Assembly: GCA_017478025.1 (NCBI GenBank)
Contig: JAFVGZ010000027.1
Coordinates: forward strand, 186,001-250,000
DNA length: 64,000 bases
DNA from: Prevotella sp.
GTDB taxonomy: Bacteria > Bacteroidota > Bacteroidia > Bacteroidales > Bacteroidaceae
Direction: 5' to 3'
The translations under genes were made by a program, and so were the position numbers. The notes beneath the pieces were generated by a model, which saw nothing but the letters and a program-made list of their open reading frames with translations, was not told the DNA's origin and ran no database searches. Positions 17,275-24,883 of this stretch are shown in pieces (position 1 is the stretch's first letter; each line of letters begins with the position of its first letter).

Positions 17275-17542
17275 TTGAAAGAAATTGGAATAATAGGAAT
17301 AATATGCTCGCGCATGAGGGATAAAGTACAGAAATTATTAGACTACGAGCTTTGCTCGCCTGAGCACCTATGATAAGAAAGAAATGAGCGAAGATTTAAT
17401 ATAATTAGCTCGCGCAGTTGGGCTATCCAGTAACATAAATTATAATAACAATAATAGTTTCTGTTCGAAAAAACTCAGCTTATTTTCTTTATTTTCCTTT
17501 CAGTCCGCATGGCATTATTCTTATTATTCCAATTTCTTTCAA
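17275..17542. mobile_element. MITE-like element with 29-bp terminal inverted repeats (candidate)
   Basis: The left arm at 17275-17303 (TTGAAAGAAATTGGAATAAT...) is the reverse complement of 17514-17542 with a single mismatch over 29 bp. The 210-bp interior has no reading frame but contains GC-rich CTCGCGCA motifs (17308 and 17410) and short inverted repeats. No target-site duplication is obvious. It could be a non-autonomous transposable element or a structured transcript. It occupies most of the gap between the M15 peptidase and HU genes. Confidence 0.5.
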
Positions 17543-17660
17543 TCCCTCCCTACAATTTCTTTCAATAGATACACGCTAATTAGCAATTCTTTGAAATAAC
17601 GTTATTTTTTTTGTTTTTCATTCATTTATTCATTAACCTTTTAATTTTTTTATTACCATT

Positions 17661-18086
17661 ATGGCAGGAATCATTCAGTATGTAACTTATCAGGACAACC
17701 GTAAGGAAGTAGGCACTCACCTTTACTATGGCCGTGCCGTTCACAACACCACTATCGGCACCGAGCAGCTGGCCGACCGCATACAGCGCTCTTGCACGCT
17801 GAAGGTGTCAGACATCGTGGCATGTCTGAAGGAGCTCTCAGAGGTCATCAAGGACGAGCTGGGCAACTCTAACCGCGTCCACATCGACGGACTGGGCACG
17901 TTCTACGTGAATGTGAAGTCTCTCGGCGCAGAGAGCGAGGAGGAGTTCACCGCCACCGAGAACATCACCGGCTTCCGCGTGAAGTTCCTCCCCGAAGGCA
18001 AGAAGGACACCGCTACGGGTAAGATCACCCGCAACTGGCTCCAGGACCTGAAGGTGCAGAAGGCAACCGGATTTGTGAAGGCGTAA
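17661..18086 (+). CDS. HU-like DNA-binding protein (Bacteroidota HU-HIG type)
   Basis: A 141-aa basic nucleoid-type protein. The N-terminal start MAGIIQYVTYQDNRKEVGTHLYYGRAV and the central SCTLKVSDIVACLKELSEVI...VHIDGLGTFYVNVKS give the HU/IHF fold, with GLGTF corresponding to the conserved GFGTF turn. The C-terminal part (FRVKFLPEGKKDTATGKITR) is the extended DNA-contacting arm region seen in the long Bacteroidota HU family rather than in 90-aa HU. It probably bends or coats DNA. It lies 480 bp after the M15 peptidase, a frequent arrangement in this phylum. Its leader is AT-rich with no Shine-Dalgarno site. Confidence 0.88.
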   Translation: MAGIIQYVTYQDNRKEVGTHLYYGRAVHNTTIGTEQLADRIQRSCTLKVSDIVACLKELSEVIKDELGNSNRVHIDGLGTFYVNVKSLGAESEEEFTATENITGFRVKFLPEGKKDTATGKITRNWLQDLKVQKATGFVKA

Positions 18087-18300
18087 ACCTCACCCCCCGA
18101 CCCCCTCTCCAAGGGGCGAGGGGGGGAAATTAAGAATTAAGAATTCAAAATTCAAAATTAAGGCCCCCTACCGGCTCCCCCCGAGGGGGAGAGGGATTAT
18201 CGACAACTCCCTCCCCCAGGGGAGGGCTGGGGTGGGGCTTTAATTCTTAATTCCTCCCCCTCCCCCAGGGGAGGGTTGGGGCTTAATTGTTAAAAAATGT
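18087..18300. repeat. Cluster of CCTCCCC/GGGGAGG hairpins and AT repeats
   Basis: The gap before secDF holds three or four GC-rich palindromes of the CTCCCCC(A/GA)GGGG type (about 18098-18125, 18170-18192, 18208-18240, 18255-18290), separated by TTAAGAATTAAGAATTCAAA-type sequence. They are the same hairpins that end the SG elements, here without the minisatellite. No gene is visible. Confidence 0.75.
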
Positions 18301-18318
18301 AGCATTATTGTGGAAAAG

Positions 18319-18350
18319 TTTCCGTATATCACAGAAAATGTGTACCTTTG
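18319..18350 (+). promoter_or_regulatory. Promoter of secDF
   Basis: TTTC (18319-18322), a 20-bp spacer and TACCTTTG (18343-18350), about 95 bp before the start codon. The -33 box is imperfect. Confidence 0.6.
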
Positions 18351-18445
18351 CAGGCATTATGCGTATTGCGCGCATATGCGCACGTGTATAGAGGTGTATA
18401 ATAGCGTATATACAGTAATAAAAAAAATAAAAACTTAATCACAAA

Positions 18446-21400
18446 ATGCAAAACAAAGGAATTGTAATTGTTACGGCCATTCTGCTGACACTTGCAAGTA
18501 TTTTCTACCTTTCGTTCTCTGCCGCCACGAAGTATTATGACTCTGAGGCGGAGAAGCTCGGCGATCCTATCGCTGCGCAGAACTATAAGGACTCAGTGAA
18601 GTACCTGGGAGTTTATTCTTACCAGCAGTGCTTGGAAACGCAGATTGGTCTTGGTCTGGACCTGAAGGGCGGTATGAACGTCATTCTGGAGATCAGTGTG
18701 CCTGACGTTATTGACGTGCTGGCTGACCACAAGACAGATGCCGCTTACCAGAAGTCTCTGGCTGAGGCAAAGAAGGAAGAGGAGTCAAGTCAGAAGGACT
18801 TCATCACACTCTTCATCAACGCTTACAAGAAGAATGCCCCAGGCCACCGTCTGGCTGAGATCTTCGCTACACAGCAGCTGAAGGGCAAGGTTTCTACACA
18901 GTCAACAGACGAAGAGGTGGAGCGTGCACTGCGCACAGAGCTGCAGAGCGCTATCGACAACTCGTACAACGTAGTGCGCAACCGTATCGATAAGTTCGGT
19001 GTCGTACAGCCAAACATCCAGAAGCTGGAGGGACAGGAAGGCCGTCTGATGGTCGAGATGCCTGGCGTGAAGGAGCCGGAGCGCGTGCGTAAGCTGCTGC
19101 AGGGCTCTGCAAATCTCGAGTTCTGGGAGACCTACAACGCACAGGACGTGATGTCTTATCTCCAGCAGATAGACACCCGCCTGGCCAACATCGCTTCAGG
19201 CAAGAAGGACACTGCTGCCGTTGACACCGCTGCCGTAGCTCAGGCTGCAGAGGCACAGGCTGCCGACACCACCGCTAAGGAGGCTGCGCAGGATAAGTTC
19301 CAGCTGAAGAAGGAGGGCAAGGGCGCCGCTGCTGCTGCTGACAAGGCCGCAGAGAACGACGAGAAGGCCATTGCCGAGGCAAAGAAGCAGCACCCGCTGT
19401 TCGCCATCTTCCAGCCCGTGCAGGGACAGAGCCTCTCTGTTGTGGGTTACGCTCACGAGCGTGACACCGCTGACGTGAACAAGGCTATCTATGGCGAGGA
19501 GGCTAAGAAGATCCTGCCAAGCGACGTGAAGCTGCTCTGGTCTGCCAAGGCTGTAGAGGGCACAAAGAATATCTTTGAGCTCCACGCACTGAAGGTTACC
19601 TCTACCAGCGGACGTGCTCCTCTGGAGGGTGACGTAGTGACCGACGCAAAGGACGAGTTTGACAACTTCGGTCGTCCATGCGTCAGCATGTCTATGAACA
19701 ATGAGGGCTCACGCCTGTGGGCTCAGCTGACAAAGCAGAACGTGGGCAAGGCTATCGCCATCGTCCTCGACGGCGTGGTATATTCCGCTCCACGTGTGAA
19801 CGGCGAAATCAGCGGCGGTAACTCACAGATCACCGGTAACTTCACCATCGAAGATACAAAGGACCTGGCAAACACTCTGAAGTCTGGTCGTATGCCGGCT
19901 CCCGCACGCATCGTGCAGGAAGAGGTCGTAGGTCCTACACTCGGTGCACAGTCCATCCAGCAGGGTATCATCTCATTCATCATCGCCTTCGTGCTGCTGA
20001 TGATCTATATGCTCTGCATGTATGACCTCATCCCGGGCATGATGGCCAACCTGGCTCTGCTCGTGAACATCTTCTTCACACTGGGTATATTGACCAGCTT
20101 CCAGGCAGCGCTGACCATGTCAGGTATCGCCGGTATGGTCCTCTCACTCGGTACGGCAGTGGATGCCAACGTGCTTATCTATGAGCGTATCAAGGAGGAG
20201 CTGAAGGGCGGTCTGGGTCTGAAGCAGGCTCTCGCCGCTGGTTACAGCAACGCTTTCTCAGCCATCTTCGACTCTAACCTCACATCTATCATCACCGGTG
20301 TAATCCTCTATGTATTCGGTACAGGCCCAATCCGCGGCTTCGCTACAACATGGATCATCGGTATCATCTGCTCATTCTTCACCGCTGTGTTCCTCACACG
20401 TCTGGTTTATGAGAACCGTCTGAACAACGACAAGTGGCTGAACCAGAACTTCACCACACGCTTCTCACGCAACCTGCTGCAGAACACCGACGTGAAGTTC
20501 ATGTCACTCTATAAGAAGACCTTCACATTTGTAGCTTGCGCTATCGTGGTGTTCGTTGTCAGCTTCGCCGTTCGCGGTCTGTCACAGTCTATCGACTTCA
20601 CCGGTGGCCGCAACTATGTGGTAACCTTCGACAAGGCAGTACAGCCTGAGGAGGTGCGCGGCACAGTGGCACAGGCCTTCGAGGGCTTCAATACCAGCGT
20701 TATCGCACTGGGTACCGACAACAAGACCGTACGTATCTCTACGAACTACAAAATTGAGTCTAACGACCCATCAGTAGATGACGAGGCCGAGACCATCCTG
20801 TATAACGCACTGAAGAAAGAGGGCGTGGTGAACCAGGCAAGTGTAGAGGCCTTCAAGAACCCAGACGTTCGCGAGGGAGGCTCTATCATCTCATCACAGA
20901 AGGTAGGTCCGTCAGTGGCTAAGGACATCACATACGGCGCTATCATCAGCGTCCTCATAGCACTCGTGGCTATCTTCCTCTACATCCTCCTGCGCTTCCG
21001 CAACGTGGCATTCTCTGTCGGTTCTACATGCGCACTGGCTGTCGATACCATCGTGGTGCTCGGCATCTACTCACTCTGCTGGGGATGGATGCCATTCTCA
21101 CTGGAGATAGACCAGACATTCATCGGTGCTATCCTGACCGTGATAGGTTACTCTATCAACGATAAGGTGGTGGTATTCGACCGCATACGTGAGAACCTGA
21201 AGCTGCATCCGAAGTGGGACGCACAGACAACGTTCAACCGTTCTATCAACCAGACACTGGCCCGTACGGTGAACACCTCGCTGTCAACACTCATCGTGCT
21301 GCTCTGTATCTTCTTCCTCGGCGGTGACTCTATCCGCTCATTCTCATTCGCAATGATCCTCGGTGTAGTATTCGGTACACTGTCATCAATCTTCGTGGCA

Positions 21401-21469
21401 GCTCCGATAGCATACCTCACACTGGGTAAGCACATAGAGAACCGTCTGGAGCAGCAGGCTGAAGAGTAA
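18446..21469 (+). CDS. secDF: SecDF protein-export membrane protein (fused SecD and SecF)
   Basis: A 1007-aa inner-membrane RND-type protein that uses the proton gradient to pull preproteins released by SecYEG. The SecD half has the D1 motif GLGLDLKGGMNVILEI (about 70-85), a large periplasmic P1 domain with an Ala/Lys-rich segment (about 250-310), and the membrane block with GTAVDANVLIYERIKEEL. The SecF half begins near residue 690 with its own TM helix, DFTGGRNYVVTF, and ends with GYSINDKVVVFDRIRENL. Fusion of SecD and SecF is standard in Bacteroidota. The Ala-rich insertion in P1 (AAVAQAAEAQAADTTAKEAA) is low-complexity. A 20-bp-stem terminator follows, and the many exported proteins in this window would depend on this pathway. 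Confidence 0.96.
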   Translation: MQNKGIVIVTAILLTLASIFYLSFSAATKYYDSEAEKLGDPIAAQNYKDSVKYLGVYSYQQCLETQIGLGLDLKGGMNVILEISVPDVIDVLADHKTDAAYQKSLAEAKKEEESSQKDFITLFINAYKKNAPGHRLAEIFATQQLKGKVSTQSTDEEVERALRTELQSAIDNSYNVVRNRIDKFGVVQPNIQKLEGQEGRLMVEMPGVKEPERVRKLLQGSANLEFWETYNAQDVMSYLQQIDTRLANIASGKKDTAAVDTAAVAQAAEAQAADTTAKEAAQDKFQLKKEGKGAAAAADKAAENDEKAIAEAKKQHPLFAIFQPVQGQSLSVVGYAHERDTADVNKAIYGEEAKKILPSDVKLLWSAKAVEGTKNIFELHALKVTSTSGRAPLEGDVVTDAKDEFDNFGRPCVSMSMNNEGSRLWAQLTKQNVGKAIAIVLDGVVYSAPRVNGEISGGNSQITGNFTIEDTKDLANTLKSGRMPAPARIVQEEVVGPTLGAQSIQQGIISFIIAFVLLMIYMLCMYDLIPGMMANLALLVNIFFTLGILTSFQAALTMSGIAGMVLSLGTAVDANVLIYERIKEELKGGLGLKQALAAGYSNAFSAIFDSNLTSIITGVILYVFGTGPIRGFATTWIIGIICSFFTAVFLTRLVYENRLNNDKWLNQNFTTRFSRNLLQNTDVKFMSLYKKTFTFVACAIVVFVVSFAVRGLSQSIDFTGGRNYVVTFDKAVQPEEVRGTVAQAFEGFNTSVIALGTDNKTVRISTNYKIESNDPSVDDEAETILYNALKKEGVVNQASVEAFKNPDVREGGSIISSQKVGPSVAKDITYGAIISVLIALVAIFLYILLRFRNVAFSVGSTCALAVDTIVVLGIYSLCWGWMPFSLEIDQTFIGAILTVIGYSINDKVVVFDRIRENLKLHPKWDAQTTFNRSINQTLARTVNTSLSTLIVLLCIFFLGGDSIRSFSFAMILGVVFGTLSSIFVAAPIAYLTLGKHIENRLEQQAEE

Positions 21470-21518
21470 ACCCCCACCATCTCCCCCCAAGGGGGAGGGA
21501 CGTGGACAAAAGTGATAA

Positions 21519-21566
21519 AACAAAACGAAGGAAGGACGTAACGATGCGTCCTTCCTTCGTTTTGTT
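21519..21566. terminator. Two-way terminator after secDF
   Basis: A perfect 20-bp stem (21519-21538 with 21547-21566; AACAAAACGAAGG.../...CCTTCGTTTTGTT) and an 8-nt loop. A/T-rich ends on both sides allow termination in either direction between secDF (+) and the DUF5020 gene (-). A CTCCCCCCAAGGGGGAGG palindrome lies just before it and another at 21625-21655. Confidence 0.9.
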
Positions 21567-21656
21567 AATCCTTCTCTCCTTATTTATATATATACGCGTA
21601 CGCGCGAGCAAGGGCTCTTCGGTGCTCCTCCCCCTTGGGGGGAGGTCGGGAGGGGG

Positions 21657-22379
21657 TTACAGATTAAACTTCACGGCGAGTGTTGGGTTCCAGAAGAAGG
21701 TCTGTGTGCTGTTGGGGTCACTGTTATATACGAAGTTGTTGGAGAACTCCCACTCGGTGCCTATGGAGAAATGCTTGGTGAAGTTATACCATAACTGCGG
21801 CTCTGAGAGTATGACGAGGCAGCCGTGTCCGTTAGCCTTCTCACCGCGCCAGAAGTCGATGAAGCCTGCGAAGGTAAGCTTTCTGTTGCAGAAATTCAGC
21901 CCCCATACGCCGGTGAGCTGGGCAGAGGCGTAGGAGCGAGTGTTGTCGTAGCTCTTGAAGAACTGCTTGTACATCAGCTGCACGCTGTAGGTCTTGGAGA
22001 AGTCGGCATTGTGGCCATTCCATGCGGCACCCACGAGGGCTGCCTGCTGGAAGCTGCCGTTGCGGCTCAGGCCGCCGTCATACTCCACATGGGCTGCAAA
22101 GGGTGACTGCTTGCCCAGATTGAACTCACGAGATATCTCCGTATAGGCACTCTCGAAGAAACGGCTCGACAGGTCGGCATCCACGAAATAGTACCATGAG
22201 CCAAGCTTATCGGCCTTAAACTGTTCCAGGGTTATCGTTACCTTAGAGCGGCTTGCCTCGGCGCCGGTGTAGATATTGCGGCCAAAGTCATAGTGCAGCT
22301 GGATGTTCTGAGCCTGTGCGGTGTTGACGAGTGAAAACGAAAGAGAGATGATTGCGATGGCGAATAGGATTCTTTTCAT
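21657..22379 (-). CDS. DUF5020 outer-membrane protein (nucleoside-porin-like)
   Basis: A 240-aa exported protein with signal peptide MKRILFAIAIISLSFSLVNTAQAQ and alternating, aromatic-rich strands (LGSWYYFVDADLSSRFF, AHVEYDGGL, FWNPTLAVKFNL) ending in a hydrophobic-aromatic strand, as expected of a small outer-membrane beta-barrel of the Tsx-like kind. The family is DUF5020 as I recognise it. It lies 14 bp downstream of an NCS2 purine permease, so it probably forms the outer-membrane step for purine bases. The frame is open to 22898, but the upstream part overlaps the permease gene antiparallel to its codons and is not real; the ATG at 22379 begins a normal signal peptide. Confidence 0.82.
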   Translation of the reverse strand: MKRILFAIAIISLSFSLVNTAQAQNIQLHYDFGRNIYTGAEASRSKVTITLEQFKADKLGSWYYFVDADLSSRFFESAYTEISREFNLGKQSPFAAHVEYDGGLSRNGSFQQAALVGAAWNGHNADFSKTYSVQLMYKQFFKSYDNTRSYASAQLTGVWGLNFCNRKLTFAGFIDFWRGEKANGHGCLVILSEPQLWYNFTKHFSIGTEWEFSNNFVYNSDPNSTQTFFWNPTLAVKFNL

Positions 22380-22393
22380 TGTTGTTTTGTTGA

Positions 22394-23779
22394 TTATGGG
22401 TTGATAGTTGAACCCGATGGAGAACCATCGGGAACTGTGGCTAGTTTTTCTGTTGGGGTCGGTTTGTCCTTTTTTTCGGGGTTTACGTTCTCTTTGTTCG
22501 GCAGGATAAGATTGAGCAATACTGCGAGTATGAACACTACTGCCACACAGTTCTCGGCAAAGATGGTGCGGAATATCTGCGGGAAGATGGTGAACATGCC
22601 TGATGCCTGGGTGAAGCCGAGGCCGATGCTGAGCGACAGGGATACGACAATCATATTGCGATTGGAGAATCCGCACCTTGACATCATTCCGAAACCGGCA
22701 AACATTATGGAGCCGAACATCATGATGGAGCAGCCTCCGAGTACTGCCTGCGGGATGGTTGTGAGCACCATGCCGATGGCCGGGAAGATGCCACCGAGTA
22801 TCATGATGCAGGCACCGGTGGCAATGGCGAAACGGTTTACGACGCCCGACATGGCTGCCAGTCCCACGTTTTGGCTGAACGAGGTGATGGGCGTACACCC
22901 AAAGAGGCCTGCCAAGCTACTCACGAAGCCGTCGCACGATATGCTGGCACCCATCTCCTCCTTGTGCGGATTGCGATGCAGGGCACCGTTGCACAGGGCA
23001 CTCGTGTCGCCGATGGTCTCTGTGGCAGATACCAGGTAGATAGCTATGACAGAGAGTATGGCGCCCAGCTCAAACTCAGGCTTGAAGGGCAGGAACTGTG
23101 GCAGTGAGATAAAGCTCATGCCCTCCATGCTGTGGAAGTGTACCATCCCCATGCAGGCGGCAAGGATATAGCCCGCAATGAGTCCGAAGAGCACTGACAG
23201 CGAGCGGAAGAAACCCTTGGCAAACACTTGGAATCCCAGGCAGACGAGGAGGGTGAAGGAGCCAACAATCCAGTTCTGCAGCGAACCGAAGTCCTCTGCT
23301 CCCACGCCGCCGGCGAAGGAGTTGGCACCGATGGGCAGCAGCGAGAAGCCGATGGCCGTCACCACTGTGGCTGCCACCAAGTGGGGAACCAGCTTAATCC
23401 AATACTTGGCAAAGAGACCGAGCAGGCCCTCCACCAGACCGCCGATAATCACGGCGCCTATCAGCACACCCATGCCTTGGGATGTGGCGATAAAGATATT
23501 GAGCGACAGAAAGGTGAAGCTGATGCCCATGACGATGGGCAGACGCGAGCCGATGCGCCAGATAGGGTAGAGCTGTATGAGCGTGCCGATGCCGGCTATC
23601 ACCATACAGTTCTGAATGAGCACCGCGCTCAGTTGTGGGCTTATACCCACTACATTGGCAAGGATAATGATTGGGGTGATGTTGCTGACAAACATTGCCA
23701 ACACGTGTTGCAGGCCAAACGGTACGGCTTGCAACAGTGGCATTCTTCCGTCAATGTGATAAAGAGTGGAGTCTTTCAT
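22394..23779 (-). CDS. NCS2-family purine (xanthine/uric acid) permease
   Basis: A 461-aa inner-membrane transporter with about 14 helices, of the nucleobase-cation symporter-2 family. The N-terminal block PLLQAVPFGLQHVLAMFVSNITPIIIL is diagnostic, and the substrate-site region SATETIGDTSALCNG and the downstream TSFSQNVGLAAMSGV are present. The linked xpt gene makes xanthine or guanine the likely cargo. The C-terminal tail TVPDGSPSGST is encoded by a copy of the GGGCAC-type palindrome (22413-22432), so the repeat has extended or replaced the original end. It is followed 14 bp later by the DUF5020 gene. Confidence 0.9.
   Translation of the reverse strand: MKDSTLYHIDGRMPLLQAVPFGLQHVLAMFVSNITPIIILANVVGISPQLSAVLIQNCMVIAGIGTLIQLYPIWRIGSRLPIVMGISFTFLSLNIFIATSQGMGVLIGAVIIGGLVEGLLGLFAKYWIKLVPHLVAATVVTAIGFSLLPIGANSFAGGVGAEDFGSLQNWIVGSFTLLVCLGFQVFAKGFFRSLSVLFGLIAGYILAACMGMVHFHSMEGMSFISLPQFLPFKPEFELGAILSVIAIYLVSATETIGDTSALCNGALHRNPHKEEMGASISCDGFVSSLAGLFGCTPITSFSQNVGLAAMSGVVNRFAIATGACIMILGGIFPAIGMVLTTIPQAVLGGCSIMMFGSIMFAGFGMMSRCGFSNRNMIVVSLSLSIGLGFTQASGMFTIFPQIFRTIFAENCVAVVFILAVLLNLILPNKENVNPEKKDKPTPTEKLATVPDGSPSGSTINP
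22413..22432. repeat. Palindrome forming the permease C-terminal codons
   Basis: CCCGATGG, AGAA, CCATCGGG followed by AACTGTGGCT. It is a member of the palindrome family with a different but self-complementary stem, and is translated as part of TVPDGSPSGS. Confidence 0.8.
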
Positions 23780-24029
23780 ATTAGGATGAGGGTTGATGGT
23801 TGAGGGTTGATGGTTGATGGGGGAGGGATGAATCCTGTGGAGCTCTCGGCACTTCTTTGCGGAGCAAAGCCGTCACAAGTGCCGAGCGGTGACGCTTTGC
23901 TTGGCAAAGAACCGCAGGGCACGGTGGCTATAGGTGCGGTTCGCTCAAAGGGCACGGTGGCTATAGGTGCGGTGGACTTAAAGGGCACGGTGGCTATAGG
24001 TGCGGTGGGCTCAAAGGGCGCAGTGGGGG
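23780..24029. repeat. Repeat-filled gap between xpt and permease genes
   Basis: Contains a GGGTTGATGGTTGAGG minisatellite (23790-23822), a full copy of the interlocked-palindrome element (23845-23901), a half copy of the GGGCAC palindrome (23912-23925) and three copies of a roughly 30-bp direct repeat (GGGCACGGTGGCTATAGGTG, about 23918-24005). No gene. Confidence 0.8.
23845..23901. repeat. Interlocked-palindrome element, copy 2 (reverse orientation)
   Basis: CTCGGCACTT (23845-23854) pairs with AAGTGCCGAG (23877-23886), and AGCAAAGCCGTCAC (23863-23876) pairs with GTGACGCTTTGCT (23889-23901, one extra base). It is almost exactly the reverse complement of copy 1, although here it is intergenic. 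Confidence 0.85.
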
Positions 24030-24659
24030 TTATTCTGTGGTTTTCTTTTTCAGTTTTGTGTTAGCGTGTGAGGGCGCCGGCTGTTCGCGGAAGCGGATGG
24101 TTTGTGTTTCCCAGTCCATCTCATCTACTATGGCGATAGACTCCAGATGGTAGCCCTCCTCGCGCAGTATGCGTCCGCCCTTCTGCTGGCCCTTCTCCAC
24201 GGCAATGCCTATGCCTGCCACCTCGCCGCCAGCCTGGTGCACCAAGTCAATGAGGGCATGCATAGCCTGACCGTCGGCAAGGAAGTCATCCACTATCAGC
24301 ACGCGGTCAGTGGAGTGCAGATAGGGCTTAGAGACAAACACATTGTTCATCTTCTTGTGGGTGAACGAATAGGCCTGCGACACGTATTTGTCGTCGGTGC
24401 TGTTTGCCGTCTCGCTTTTCTTGGCAAACACCACAGGCACGTCATACACATCGCCTAGCATTGTGGCGATGGCGATGCCGCTCGCCTCGATGGTCAGAAT
24501 TTTGTTTACAGGCACATTACGAAAGCGTCGCTTCAGCTCATAGGCTATCTGACGCATGATGTCAATGTCAATCTGATGGTTCAGGAAATTGTCTATCTTC
24601 AGGATATTACCCTGCCTGATGTTACCATCGGATAAAATTTTCTCTTCAAGAAAGTTCAT
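24030..24659 (-). CDS. xpt: Xanthine phosphoribosyltransferase
   Basis: Salvages xanthine (and guanine) to the nucleotide with PRPP in the cytoplasm. At 209 aa it is slightly longer than the 190-aa norm because of a basic tail (ANTKLKKKTTE). The PRPP-binding motif VLIVDDFLADGQA is at residues 120-132, and the N-terminal start MNFLEEKILSDG and the ILTIEASGIAIA block fit Xpt rather than Apt. It is the first gene of the nucleobase set, with permease and DUF5020 protein downstream. A TACCTTTG -7 element lies at 24749-24756 on the minus strand with no convincing -33 box. I see no purine riboswitch in the leader. Confidence 0.93.
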   Translation of the reverse strand: MNFLEEKILSDGNIRQGNILKIDNFLNHQIDIDIMRQIAYELKRRFRNVPVNKILTIEASGIAIATMLGDVYDVPVVFAKKSETANSTDDKYVSQAYSFTHKKMNNVFVSKPYLHSTDRVLIVDDFLADGQAMHALIDLVHQAGGEVAGIGIAVEKGQQKGGRILREEGYHLESIAIVDEMDWETQTIRFREQPAPSHANTKLKKKTTE

Positions 24660-24807
24660 AGTTTTAGTTATTGGATGTTAGAGATTATGTTCAGCTATTA
24701 GGTGGAAGGCCGAGGTCTTTGCCTCGATACCAAAAGGTATTTCCAGTGCAAAGGTACAAATATATCTTCAAAATAGCACAATAAAGAACACACTTTCTTG
24801 TTTTTCC

Positions 24808-24838
24808 TTTGTTGTTTCAGAAAAAAATCATAACTTTG
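24808..24838 (+). promoter_or_regulatory. Promoter of miaB
   Basis: TTTG (24808-24811), a 19-bp spacer and TAACTTTG (24831-24838), a full match to the Bacteroidota consensus, 46 bp before the start codon. Confidence 0.8.
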
Positions 24839-24883
24839 TGGCGGTTATGGATACATATCCGTAAAATCACTTTGAAGAGAAAA

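Noticed and set aside
16668-18086. Prophage remnant
   Set aside because: The M15-type peptidase and HU-like genes occur together in many Bacteroidota chromosomes, and no structural, integrase or terminase gene is present.
21657-22898. A longer version of the DUF5020 protein beginning at 22898
   Set aside because: The first 173 residues overlap the permease coding sequence in another frame and are Pro/His/Arg-rich. The internal ATG at 22379 starts a normal signal peptide.
24660-24780. Purine riboswitch in front of xpt
   Set aside because: I find no three-way junction with the conserved purine-riboswitch loop bases in the leader; a TACCTTTG promoter element occupies the region.
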